A stretch of DNA of 5,819 nt from Lysobacteraceae bacterium (lineage in GTDB: Bacteria > Pseudomonadota > Gammaproteobacteria > Xanthomonadales > Wenzhouxiangellaceae): NCBI GenBank assembly GCA_020201235.1, contig JAIVHD010000336.1, positions 1-5,819 on the forward strand. The letters run 5' to 3'. The translations under genes were made by a program, and so were the position numbers. This document shows positions 1 to 5,819 of this stretch, piece after piece. Numbering within the stretch: the stretch's first letter is position 1; every line of letters starts with the position of its first letter. Under the pieces are notes generated by a model, which saw only the letters and a list, made by a program, of their open reading frames with translations, did no database searches and had not been told where the DNA came from.

Positions 1-124
1 AAACCGGCTTTCGCCGATCGACCCCGAGCAGCGCAAATATCTCGAGCAGCAAGCCGAGGCCTTTCTGTTCGGCGGTGAGGTCGACAAGGCCGAAGGTTAC
101 GTGCCGCCGCAACGGGATGCGTGA
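1..124 (+). CDS. yggX: Fe(2+)-trafficking protein YggX, C-terminal half (5' end outside window)
   Basis: The reading frame from base 2 to the TGA at 122-124 gives 40 residues starting NRLSPIDPEQ and ending EGYVPPQRDA. It matches the C-terminal half of YggX: the family has a pattern like (N/K)-x-L-x-x-x-x-x-E-x-R-K-x-LEQ, then a FLF(E/G)G block and a final EGY-x-P. YggX is a small cytosolic protein of about 90 residues linked to iron trafficking and protection of Fe-S clusters from oxidation. The matching N-terminal half is in this window but on the opposite strand (826-683). Joined, the two pieces give about 92 residues with only about four missing (the stretch that reads LINE in E. coli YggX). 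They are therefore almost certainly one gene split by a rearrangement or chimera, not two paralogues. The family call is confident; whether this is a real genomic fragment is not. Confidence 0.85.
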   Translation, partial: NRLSPIDPEQRKYLEQQAEAFLFGGEVDKAEGYVPPQRDA

Positions 125-692
125 CCGATACCCTGCAATTCGAGCACCACGCCTCAGCCTAACCGCCACTGCATCGACGCGCCGGGTCGGCCCTGGCTTG
201 CGCCCGTCTCGAGCGGTTTTTGCTTCGCTGCTGCTATCTTTTGCTCTGAATGCCGCGCCCGGCACCGAGCCATTGATGATCGAGTCGCCGGCCGGTCCGG
301 ATTCTTTGGCGCCGGCCCTGGCGATCGATGCCGACCGCAGCGAAGTCATCATGACCTGGCTTGAATCGGTCGACGACGGTCACGTGCTGCGCTTCAGCCG
401 CTTCGACGGAACGACATTTTCAAAGGCCCGGGACATTGCGCGCGGCAGCCGCTGGTTCGCGAACTGGGCCGACACGCCCGCACTGTTCGTGGCCGCCAAC
501 GGCGACTTCATCGCCCACTGGCTGGAAAAATCAGCCGACTCGACCTACGCCTACGACATTCGTCTCAGCCATTCGGCGGATCGCGGCCTGAACTGGTCCG
601 CGCCAGTGACCCCGCACGCTGACGGTACGCCGACCGAGCACGGCTTCGTCGCCTATTTCGAACGGCCGTCGGGCCAGACCGGCATGGTTTGA
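117..692 (+). pseudogene. Sialidase-fold (Asp-box/BNR) secreted protein, N-terminal fragment truncated at a junction
   Basis: From the ATG at 117 the frame gives 191 residues. Residues about 29-48 look like a signal peptide: arginines, then a hydrophobic AVFASLLLSFALNA run and an Ala-rich cleavage region, implying export. Residues 153-160 (SADRGLNW) fit the Asp-box S-x-D-x-G-x-x-W of sialidase-type beta-propellers. Two blade-like repeats are visible (about 64-110 and 120-165), and a third begins at about 175. Members I know of are usually nearly twice this length. The frame ends GQTGMV-stop at 690-692, where the sequence changes into antisense yggX, so the C-terminal half is absent and the stop is made by the junction. 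The start is uncertain. The ATG at 117 overlaps the yggX stop and lacks a clear Shine-Dalgarno, while a TTG at 198 would give a more ordinary signal peptide. Substrate is unknown; the fold alone does not prove sialidase activity. Confidence 0.65.
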
Positions 693-826
693 TGCGCCAG
701 CCATTTTTTCCAGGCCTCGGCCGAAATGTCATTGTAAATGCGTTCGCCGAGTTCTCCGGGCAAGGGCTTGCGCGCCAGGCCTTCGGCTTCGCGTCCGAGA
801 TATTTGCATTGCACGATTCGTGTCAT
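653..826 (-). pseudogene. yggX: YggX N-terminal half, cut at a junction (authentic part 683-826)
   Basis: The minus-strand ATG at 826 opens a 57-codon frame. Its first 48 residues are typical Ygg[18 protein letters not shown] with the conserved early cysteine (C7) and REAEG, then [20 protein letters not shown] and HQTM. After M48 the family would continue with residues resembling LINE-x-x-L. Here it turns into the antisense of the sialidase gene and stops after nine unrelated residues ([12 protein letters not shown] at 655-653). The missing C-terminal half is on the plus strand at 1-124. The start is the usual family start; its nearest purine-rich stretch (GGAG, plus 841-844) is about 14 nt away, so initiation may be weak or coupled. 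The gene follows pilD by 67 bp in the same direction. YggX is a cytosolic protein associated with iron trafficking and resistance to oxidative damage. Identity is secure; the 3' end is not native. Confidence 0.85.
682..691. other. Breakpoint between sialidase and yggX fragments, with ~10-bp microhomology
   Basis: The ten bases GCATGGTTTG fit both sides. On the plus strand they continue the sialidase frame (Gly-Met-Val and the start of a probable Trp codon, TGG). On the minus strand they are the yggX codons for QTM plus the first C of a following Leu codon. Left of here all homology is plus-strand (yggX C-half, sialidase N-half); right of here it is minus-strand (yggX N-half, pilD). The exact length of the shared stretch is partly inferred, because the native continuation of neither gene is in the window. 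Confidence 0.75.
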
Positions 827-893
827 GGCTTTGATTTTAACTCCGGGGTCTCAATGGTGTGGATGTCCGGGACTGGAACCACCTCGCGACGAC

Positions 894-1748
894 CTAAAAG
901 ATCAGCCAGAAATCGACGATGCGCTGGCCGCTGATCAGAACCAGCCAGCCGGCTGCTGCAAGAAACGGGCCGAAGGCGATGGGCACTTCGCGGCCCATCT
1001 TCCGGGCCGCGATCAGCGACAGGCCGACGATCGCGCCAACTGCCGAGGCCAGCAGGATGACGGTCGGCAAGACCTGCCAGCCGAACCAGGCACCGATCGC
1101 CGACAGCAGCTTGAAATCGCCGAAGCCCATGCCTTCCTTGCCGGTGGCCAGTCGAAACAGGTGAAACACCAGCCAGAGAACCAGGTATCCAGCGATGGCA
1201 CCGATGACCGCGGACTGCAAATCGCTGAAAATGCCGAACAGATTGAGCGCCAGTCCGGCCCAGATCAGCGGCAGCGTGAACTGATCGGGCAGAAGCTTGT
1301 GTTCAAGATCGATGCCGGAAGCCGCGATTAGCATCCAGGTAAAAACCAGCCCGGCCAGCCCGGCCACGGTCGGGCCGAGCTGGACAATCACGATCAGCGA
1401 AAGCAGCGCGGTCAGCGCCTCAACGGCCGGGTAGCGAGCCGAGATCGGTGCATCACACCGCCGGCAACGGGCTCGCAGCGCGATCCAGCTCAGCAGCGGA
1501 ATGTTGTCGTACCAGGCAATCGGTTGGCGGCAGGCCGGACAGCGCGATCGGCCGGTCGCGACGCTGGCCGGTGCCGGGGTCTGCTCGGGCTCCAGCTCAA
1601 GCAGTTCGCGGCACTGGCAGCGCCACTCGTGAAACAACGCTTCGGGAACGCGCAGGATCACCACGTTTAGGAAGCTGCCGATCAGCAAGCCGAATACGAC
1701 GACCAGCGTGTACAGCGCGGCCGGATGCAGAAGAGCCAGGGACTCCAT
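894..1748 (-). CDS. pilD: Prepilin peptidase / N-methyltransferase PilD
   Basis: This 284-residue inner-membrane aspartic protease cleaves the leader of type IV prepilins (and often type II secretion pseudopilins) and methylates the new N-terminal residue. The N-terminal membrane segment carries GLLIGSFLNVVILR (20-33), the hallmark of the methyltransferase half. A cytoplasmic zinc site follows, with CPAC at 70-73 and CRRC at 95-98, ending in the CDAPIS-x-RYP-x-VE signature. The catalytic aspartates are D147 (or D155) in SGIDLEHKLLPD and D211 in the GFGD motif (208-211), with further membrane helices to the C-terminus. Length is normal and nothing essential is missing. The ATG at 1748 is 3 bp after the pilC stop with no strong Shine-Dalgarno, suggesting translational coupling. 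In many gammaproteobacteria pilD is followed by coaE; here yggX comes next. Confidence 0.95.
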   Translation of the reverse strand: MESLALLHPAALYTLVVVFGLLIGSFLNVVILRVPEALFHEWRCQCRELLELEPEQTPAPASVATGRSRCPACRQPIAWYDNIPLLSWIALRARCRRCDAPISARYPAVEALTALLSLIVIVQLGPTVAGLAGLVFTWMLIAASGIDLEHKLLPDQFTLPLIWAGLALNLFGIFSDLQSAVIGAIAGYLVLWLVFHLFRLATGKEGMGFGDFKLLSAIGAWFGWQVLPTVILLASAVGAIVGLSLIAARKMGREVPIAFGPFLAAAGWLVLISGQRIVDFWLIF

Positions 1749-1751
1749 AGG

Positions 1752-2799
1752 CTACATTACAGCCGCCATCTGGAAGATCGGCAGGTACATTGCAATGACG
1801 ATGCCGCCGACAATCACGCCGACCAGAACGATGATGAATGGCTCGAGCAGGCTCGAAAGCGCGTCGACCGTATTGTTGACTTCTTCCTCGTAGAAATTCG
1901 CGACCTTCATCAGCATTGCATCAAGCGAGCCGGCTTCCTCACCGATTGCCGTCATCTGCACGACCATCGGCGGAAAAAGCCCGGTCTGTTGCATTGCCAG
2001 CTGCATCTGGTGACCGATCGACACGTCGTCGCGAATCTGCAATGTGGCATCGCTGTAGACAATGTTACCGGTGGCACCAGCGACCGTCTTTAAGGCATCA
2101 ACCAGCGGTACGCCGGCGGCAAAGGTGGTTGCCAGGGTGCGCGCAAAACGGCTCAGCGCGGCTTTTTCGAGCACACTGCCGATGACCGGGATCTTGAGGC
2201 TGGCGCGGTCGAGGAAATGAGCAAAAGCGCGGTTGCGCTTTTTTAGCGCGAGCAGGCCGACGATGCTGCCGACGAGGATGATTGCAAACAGCCAGCCCTT
2301 GGATTGAAGAACTTCGGACATCGTCACGACCAGTCGGGTAAACGCCGGCAGGTCGGCACCGAAGCTCTGGAATATCGCCCGATTCGACCAGGTTGACGTA
2401 CAGTTCATCGAAATACACAGGGTGCTTGCTGACCGCCTCGGCCAGTGTCGATCCCGACTCGACGTCGATTCGGACGGTGCTGACCAGTTTTTGCAGCCTG
2501 GGATTCTCGGAAGCCGAGGCAATGATGCCAAAGGCCTGAACCAGCGGAATGCCGGCGGCTAGCATGGTCGCGAGCTGGCGGGTGAAAATCGCGATGTCGC
2601 CGGCCGAGATGCGCTTGCCGGCGCTGCCGAAAAGAGGTTTGGGTTTTTTGCGGATACGCGAAGGGGTGATTCCCTGCTTGCGCAGTTCGGCCCGAATCAG
2701 GGTCTGGCTGCGTGCCGAGCGTTCGCCCTTGAGCACTTTTCCGCGCTTGTCCTTGCCCTCCCACAGAAAGATTTCGAGTTCTTCGCGGGTTGTTGCCAT
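1752..2799 (-). pseudogene. pilC: Type IV pilus platform protein PilC, disrupted by an internal ~173-bp deletion and frame change
   Basis: PilC is the inner-membrane platform of the type IV pilus machine and couples the PilB/PilT ATPases to pilin assembly. The first 141 codons from the ATG at 2799 are normal: a FLWEGKDKRG-type N-terminus, then the first T2SSF domain with FTRQLATMLAAGIPL (72-86) and YFDELYVNLVESG. After G141 (about 2377) this frame turns into nonsense and would run to about 2098. The protein resumes in another frame at IFQSFGADLPAFT (from 2375), continues through a membrane segment near GWLFAIILVGSIVG, a second T2SSF domain (FARTLATTFAAGVPLVDAL, MTAIGEEAGSLDAML) and the last helix (LVGVIVGGIVIAMYLPIF), and stops at TAG 1754-1752. 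Against P. aeruginosa PilC about 57 residues are absent, including the first transmembrane segment. Without the gap the protein would be about 406 residues, the family norm. It could be a true pseudogene or an assembly artefact. Confidence 0.9.
2375..2379 (-). other. Deletion scar in pilC
   Basis: The minus-strand GGCGA here serves both frames: Gly-Glu/Asp after NLVES upstream and the end of a Gln-Ala-Ile stretch before FQSFGADLP downstream. That is compatible with a deletion between short direct repeats. The gene is 1048 nt long instead of an expected ~1221, a loss of about 173 nt, which is not a multiple of three and explains the frame change. That the repeat occurred on both original flanks is inferred from usual PilC sequence. 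Confidence 0.6.
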
Positions 2800-2805
2800 C
2801 AGAAT

Positions 2806-2811
2806 TCTCCT
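2806..2811 (-). promoter_or_regulatory. Shine-Dalgarno of pilC
   Basis: AGGAGA on the minus strand lies 6 nt before the pilC ATG at 2799. It is the clearest ribosome binding site in the window and fixes the pilC start. Confidence 0.8.
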
Positions 2812-2842
2812 GTAATTCTTGTCATCCCACCCCTAGCGCACT

Positions 2843-2871
2843 ATTTTCATGTACTTACGTTGGAATTACAA
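2843..2871 (-). promoter_or_regulatory. Candidate sigma-70 promoter for pilC-pilD(-yggX)
   Basis: On the minus strand TTGTAA (2871-2866) and GAAAAT (2848-2843) are separated by 17 bp, each matching four of six consensus bases. They sit in the AT-rich part of the spacer about 45 bp before the pilC ATG. The match is modest. I saw no convincing sigma-54 GG-N10-GC element. Confidence 0.3.
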
Positions 2872-2902
2872 TGTCTTTTATCGACGCTGGTTTGATGCGT
2901 CT

Positions 2903-2919
2903 CCGGGTTTTTTGCCCGG
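2903..2919. repeat. Short hairpin, 5-bp stem
   Basis: CCGGG (2903-2907) and CCCGG (2915-2919) are perfect inverted arms around the loop TTTTTTG. On the minus strand the loop is A-rich and no T-run follows, so it does not look like a standard terminator. It may be part of the lspA 3' end or the pilC leader. Confidence 0.3.
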
Positions 2920-2946
2920 TTCGGGATATGGGCCACTCAATCTGTC

Positions 2947-2982
2947 GGCTGCCTCATCGATGAGCGGGGCGTGGGCGCAGCC
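2947..2982. repeat. Nested dyad with a 12-bp perfect palindrome
   Basis: GGCTGC (2947-2952) pairs with GCAGCC (2977-2982). Next to the left arm is the perfect palindrome CTCATCGATGAG (2953-2964). It lies about 70-110 bp downstream of the lspA stop and upstream of the candidate pilC promoter. It could be a transcript-end structure or a protein-binding dyad; nothing in the sequence decides. Confidence 0.35.
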
Positions 2983-3054
2983 AGTTTTGAGTCTATCCCC
3001 TGGATCTCGCCCTGCAACAGGTTATTGGGAGCCTGTCGAGAGAGTCTGCCGACT

Positions 3055-3564
3055 TCATCGCTGGACCGATCCACGCGGCGGCAACAGACTTTCGATCAAC
3101 ATCAAGATGACGCCGATGACGATCGCCGAGTCGGCAATGTTGAACGCCGGCCAATGCCAGCCGGCATAGTGGACATCGATAAAATCGACCACGTAACCCA
3201 GCCGGATACGGTCGACCAGATTGCCGATGGCCCCGCCCAGCAACAGCGCCAGGGCCACCGGCAGAGCCCGTGCATTCAGCGGCAGACGCCATAGCCAGCC
3301 CAGCAGAACCAGGCTGATGAGGGTCGCCGCAATGACAAAGAACCAGCGCTGCCAACCCTGGCCGTCGGCCAGAAAGCTGAATGCCGCGCCGGTGTTGTGG
3401 GCCAGGGTCAGGTTCAGCCAGGAGGTGAGCGCAACAGGCCGATACAGTTCGAGGCTGGCGCTGGCCAGGTACTTGGTCCAAAGATCGAGCACTACGATCA
3501 CCGCAGCCAGCAGCAGCCAGGCTGCATATCGCGGAATGGTCATGCGCGGATGAATCGTATCCAT
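3055..3564 (-). CDS. lspA: Lipoprotein signal peptidase (signal peptidase II)
   Basis: LspA is an inner-membrane aspartic protease that removes the signal peptide from diacylglyceryl-prolipoproteins. From the ATG at 3564 it is 169 residues, close to the usual ~165. The family motifs occur in order: D27-L-W-T-K31 at the end of the first membrane helix, the NTGAAFS block (57-63), GGAIGNLVDRI (110-120) with catalytic D118, VVDFIDVH (125-132), and FNIADSAI (141-148) with catalytic D145. Four membrane segments are apparent. I chose 3564 because it gives a normal N-terminus and has a weak GGGAA upstream. The frame is open to 3621, but that extension is rich in charged residues and unlike the family. 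An internal ATG at 3543 has no ribosome site. It follows ileS by 108 bp on the same strand, a very common pairing in proteobacteria. Confidence 0.95.
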   Translation of the reverse strand: MDTIHPRMTIPRYAAWLLLAAVIVVLDLWTKYLASASLELYRPVALTSWLNLTLAHNTGAAFSFLADGQGWQRWFFVIAATLISLVLLGWLWRLPLNARALPVALALLLGGAIGNLVDRIRLGYVVDFIDVHYAGWHWPAFNIADSAIVIGVILMLIESLLPPRGSVQR

Positions 3565-3672
3565 TGGTTTGGATTCCCGTTTTTTCTGCGTGATGCACAG
3601 TCCGGTCGGGCGGTTGCGCACCCGGAGCCGGCACGATGTGCCCGGATCGTCAAGCGGGCGCGGTGGTCTCGA
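3565..3672 (-). other. ileS-lspA spacer with a small hairpin
   Basis: The 108-bp spacer contains GGCAC (3630-3634) and GTGCC (3638-3642), a perfect 5-bp stem with a 3-nt loop. No T-run follows on the minus strand, so ileS and lspA are probably co-transcribed. No other feature is visible. Confidence 0.3.
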
Positions 3673-5819
3673 TCAGCCCCATTTGCGGGTCTCGCCCGGG
3701 CCGCCGACGTTGTCGACGCAGCGCCGGCAGATTTCCGGGTGCTCTGGATGGTCACCGACATCGGCCCGGTGGTGCCAGCAGCGCACGCACTTTTGATGTG
3801 TGGTCGGCCGGACCGAGAGGCTCAATCGACAGCCCGCGATTTCGACCGCCGGCTCGGCACCGTCGACCGGCCCCAGCACGACATCGGAAGTCAGCAGCAG
3901 GAAACGCAACTCGTCGCCGACCGCCGCCAGGTCATCGGCCAGGATTCCATCGGCGTCCAGCCGGACTTCGGCCGCCAGCGATGAGCCGATTTCCTTGTCG
4001 CGCCGCAGTTGTTCGAGGCGCGGCCCAACGACGTCGCGCACGGCGCGAATGCGCTGCCATCGGGCCCGTTCAAGCTCGTCGACGCGCTCAAGCCGCTCGT
4101 ACCAGGTCGCCAGTACGACCGGCCCGCTCCGATCACCAGGCATTTCGTTCCAGATTTCCTCGGCGGTAAAGGAACAGACCGGCGCCAGCCAGCGCACCAG
4201 CGCTTCCAGCACATGGTACATGGCGGTCTGGGCCGAGCGGCGCGCCGGGTGCGATGCGGGCAGGGTATACAGGCGGTCCTTGATGATGTCGAGGAAAAAT
4301 GCGCCCATGTCGATGGAGCAGAAATGATGGACCCTCTGGTAAACCTGCCAGAACCGATAGTTTGCATAGGCATCGGTGACTTCGTCGTGCAAGCGTCCAG
4401 CCAGGTCGATCACGTAGCGATCGAGCGGAAGCAGCTCGTCGGCCTCGAGCAACTGTATTTCAGGGTTAAAGTCGTGCAGGTTGCCGAGCAGGAAGCGGGC
4501 GGTGTTGCGGATGCGCCGGTAGGCATCGGCGACGCGCTTGAGGATTTCGTCGGAAACACTCATTTCCTGTCGATAGTCGGCCGCGGCCACCCACAGCCTC
4601 AGAATGTCGGCACCGAGGGTCTGCATGATCTTTTGCGGTGCGACCACGTTGCCCTGCGACTTCGACATCTTGCGGCCGTCTGCGTCGACCACAAAGCCGT
4701 GTGTCAGCACCGCTTTGTAGGGTGCCTGGCCGTGCATCGCAACCGACGTCAGCAACGAGGACTGGAACCAGCCGCGGTGCTGGTCGGAGCCTTCGAGATA
4801 CAGGTCGGCCGGGCGCTGCAGTTCGTCGCGCTGGTCGAGCACGCAATAATGGGTTACGCCGGAATCAAACCACACGTCGAGAATATCCGGGACCGGTTCG
4901 AAGCGCTCGGCGTCCACGCCGAGGCGTTCGGCGATACCGTTCTCGTACCAATCATCGATGCCGTCGCGCTCGACCCGGTCGGCGAACTTCTTCAGGATGG
5001 CGGCCGAATCGGGATGCGGCTGCTGGCTTTCGCGGTCGATGAACAGGCCCAGCGGAACGCCCCAGGTGCGTTGGCGCGAAACGCACCAGTCGGGACGATT
5101 CTCGACCATTCCGCGAATTCGCGCATGACCCCAGTCCGGTACCCAGCGAACCCCCTCGATGGCTTTCAATGCTTGGTCGCGCAGGCCGCCCTGGTCCATC
5201 GAAATAAACCACTGCGGGGTGGTTCGAAACGCGGTCGGCGTTTTGTGTCGCCAGCAATGCGGGTAGCTGTGGGTGAACGCCTCGGCGGCCAGCAGGCTAC
5301 CGTTTTCGCGCAGCACATCGACCAGACGGTCGTTCGCTTTCCAAACGAATTCGCCGGCCACCTCAGCGGTCTCGGGCAGAAAGATACCGCGGCCGTCGAT
5401 CGGGTTGACCACCGGCAGGTCATAAAGCTTGCCGACATCGAAATCTTCCTGGCCGTGCCCGGGTGCCGTATGGACCGCGCCGGTGCCGGTTTCTGTGGTG
5501 ACATGGTCGCCAAGAATCACCGGCACGTTGTAGTTGTTGAACGGGTGCTTCAGCATCAGCCCTTCGAGAACCTTGCCCTTGAAATCAAGGCTTTTCACCA
5601 CCGTCTGTTCGTCTGACCCGTTTCGGTAGCGGTCGAGACAGGGGCCGACCAGTTCGGAGGCCAGTACCAGCAACAAGGTTTCACCATTGCGCTGCATTTC
5701 CACCAGGCGATAGTCGAGCTCCGCATTCAGCGCCACTGCCTGATTGGCCGGCAGCGTCCATGGCGTGGTGGTCCAGATCACGACACCCACCCTGGCGCGG
5801 CCGAATCCGGAGTCAAGCC
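3673..5819 (-). CDS. ileS: Isoleucyl-tRNA synthetase (N-terminus beyond the right edge)
   Basis: IleS is a class Ia synthetase that charges tRNA-Ile and edits mischarged valine. The frame is open through the right edge, so about 714 C-terminal residues are seen of a usual ~940. The Rossmann N-terminal part with the HIGH-type motif is outside. Numbering from the GTG at 5790, which is an internal Val: the editing (CP1) domain shows WTTTPWTLPAN (6-16) and GTGAVHTAPGHG (102-113), with the editing aspartate near 117. NRPDWCVSRQRTWGVP lies at 231-246, the DVWFDSG motif at 305-311, GSDQHRGWF at 334-342, and the ATP-binding loop KMSKS at 374-378. The anticodon-binding helical domain follows, and the C-terminal zinc site has C668, C671, C688 and C691. 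It ends RKWG-stop. All key residues in view are intact. lspA follows. Confidence 0.97.
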   Translation of the reverse strand, partial: LDSGFGRARVGVVIWTTTPWTLPANQAVALNAELDYRLVEMQRNGETLLLVLASELVGPCLDRYRNGSDEQTVVKSLDFKGKVLEGLMLKHPFNNYNVPVILGDHVTTETGTGAVHTAPGHGQEDFDVGKLYDLPVVNPIDGRGIFLPETAEVAGEFVWKANDRLVDVLRENGSLLAAEAFTHSYPHCWRHKTPTAFRTTPQWFISMDQGGLRDQALKAIEGVRWVPDWGHARIRGMVENRPDWCVSRQRTWGVPLGLFIDRESQQPHPDSAAILKKFADRVERDGIDDWYENGIAERLGVDAERFEPVPDILDVWFDSGVTHYCVLDQRDELQRPADLYLEGSDQHRGWFQSSLLTSVAMHGQAPYKAVLTHGFVVDADGRKMSKSQGNVVAPQKIMQTLGADILRLWVAAADYRQEMSVSDEILKRVADAYRRIRNTARFLLGNLHDFNPEIQLLEADELLPLDRYVIDLAGRLHDEVTDAYANYRFWQVYQRVHHFCSIDMGAFFLDIIKDRLYTLPASHPARRSAQTAMYHVLEALVRWLAPVCSFTAEEIWNEMPGDRSGPVVLATWYERLERVDELERARWQRIRAVRDVVGPRLEQLRRDKEIGSSLAAEVRLDADGILADDLAAVGDELRFLLLTSDVVLGPVDGAEPAVEIAGCRLSLSVRPTTHQKCVRCWHHRADVGDHPEHPEICRRCVDNVGGPGETRKWG

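Larger units (their letters stand above)
2800..3054. other. Non-coding spacer between lspA and pilC
   Basis: These 255 bp separate the lspA stop from the pilC start. The part nearest pilC (about 2812-2880) is clearly more AT-rich than the genes and has frequent stops in the minus-strand frames, as expected of a promoter and leader. I find no remnant of pilB or a pilin gene in it. The part nearest lspA carries the dyads listed separately. No strong intrinsic terminator with a U-run is visible on the minus strand, so read-through from lspA cannot be excluded. Confidence 0.6.

Noticed and set aside
840..893. A tRNA T-arm-like stretch (GGTTCCAGTCCC, minus strand) followed by ACCA
   Set aside because: The T-stem arms do not pair, the loop lacks the usual purine after TTC, and no D-arm, anticodon arm or acceptor partner is present.
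823..905. A minus-strand frame ending in [13 protein letters not shown] and a stop overlapping the yggX ATG (ATGA), a possible C-terminus of a lost gene
   Set aside because: Upstream it only continues as an out-of-frame reading of pilD, and the roughly 20 residues match nothing I can name. It is probably the ordinary pilD-yggX spacer, though a third hidden junction cannot be excluded.
738..1331. Plus-strand open frames across the pilD region
   Set aside because: They are antisense to a clear pilD, low in complexity and rich in Gln/Arg/Asp, and begin inside antisense yggX. They are shadows.
2849..3294. Plus-strand open frames across the lspA-pilC spacer
   Set aside because: They run from the non-coding spacer into antisense lspA, with no ribosome site and no recognisable protein features.
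3565..3621. Extended N-terminus for LspA from an upstream start at 3621
   Set aside because: The extra 19 residues are charged and precede the normal cytoplasmic N-terminus. The ATG at 3564 gives the family length.
4009..5616. A 535-codon open frame on the plus strand
   Set aside because: It lies wholly antisense to ileS, whose protein motifs are intact throughout. Long antisense frames are expected in GC-rich codon usage, and the product resembles no family I know.

Overview
The window (G+C-rich, with strong third-position GC in its genes) looks like a piece of a gammaproteobacterial chromosome or metagenomic contig. PilC, PilD, LspA, IleS and YggX all read as gammaproteobacterial proteins. 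A Xanthomonadales/Wenzhouxiangella-like or Chromatiales-like source is my inference from protein style and gene order, not from a search. I see no mobile element, CRISPR array, tRNA or rRNA.

Layout. On the minus strand, read from the right end, come ileS (5819-3673, N-terminus outside the window), lspA (3564-3055), a 255-bp non-coding spacer with a plausible promoter, pilC (2799-1752), pilD (1748-894) and the first half of yggX (826-683). On the plus strand at the left end lie the second half of the same yggX (1-124) and, overlapping its stop codon, the first half of a secreted sialidase-fold (Asp-box) protein (117-692).

The most important observation is that the left ~700 bp is rearranged. 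The two yggX pieces together make one complete ~92-aa YggX lacking only about four residues, but they face each other on opposite strands. They are separated by the sialidase fragment, which breaks at the same point (682-691) at a roughly 10-bp microhomology. The simplest reading is an original co-directional order ileS-lspA-pilC-pilD-yggX-sialidase, broken by a fold-back chimera (amplification or assembly artefact at a contig end) or by a real small inversion. Position 1 lies only ~11 nt from where the broken yggX should resume, which favours a contig-end artefact.

A second lesion sits in pilC. About 173 bp (~57 codons, including the first membrane segment) is missing near position 2375 and the reading frame changes there, again at a short possible microhomology. 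If real, the platform protein of the type IV pilus is broken while its prepilin peptidase is intact. If not, it is a second chimera in the same contig.

Functionally, ileS charges isoleucine tRNA, lspA cleaves lipoprotein signal peptides, pilC and pilD belong to type IV pilus assembly, and yggX is linked to iron trafficking and oxidative-stress protection. I find no convincing new biological system. The interest lies in the two junctions.
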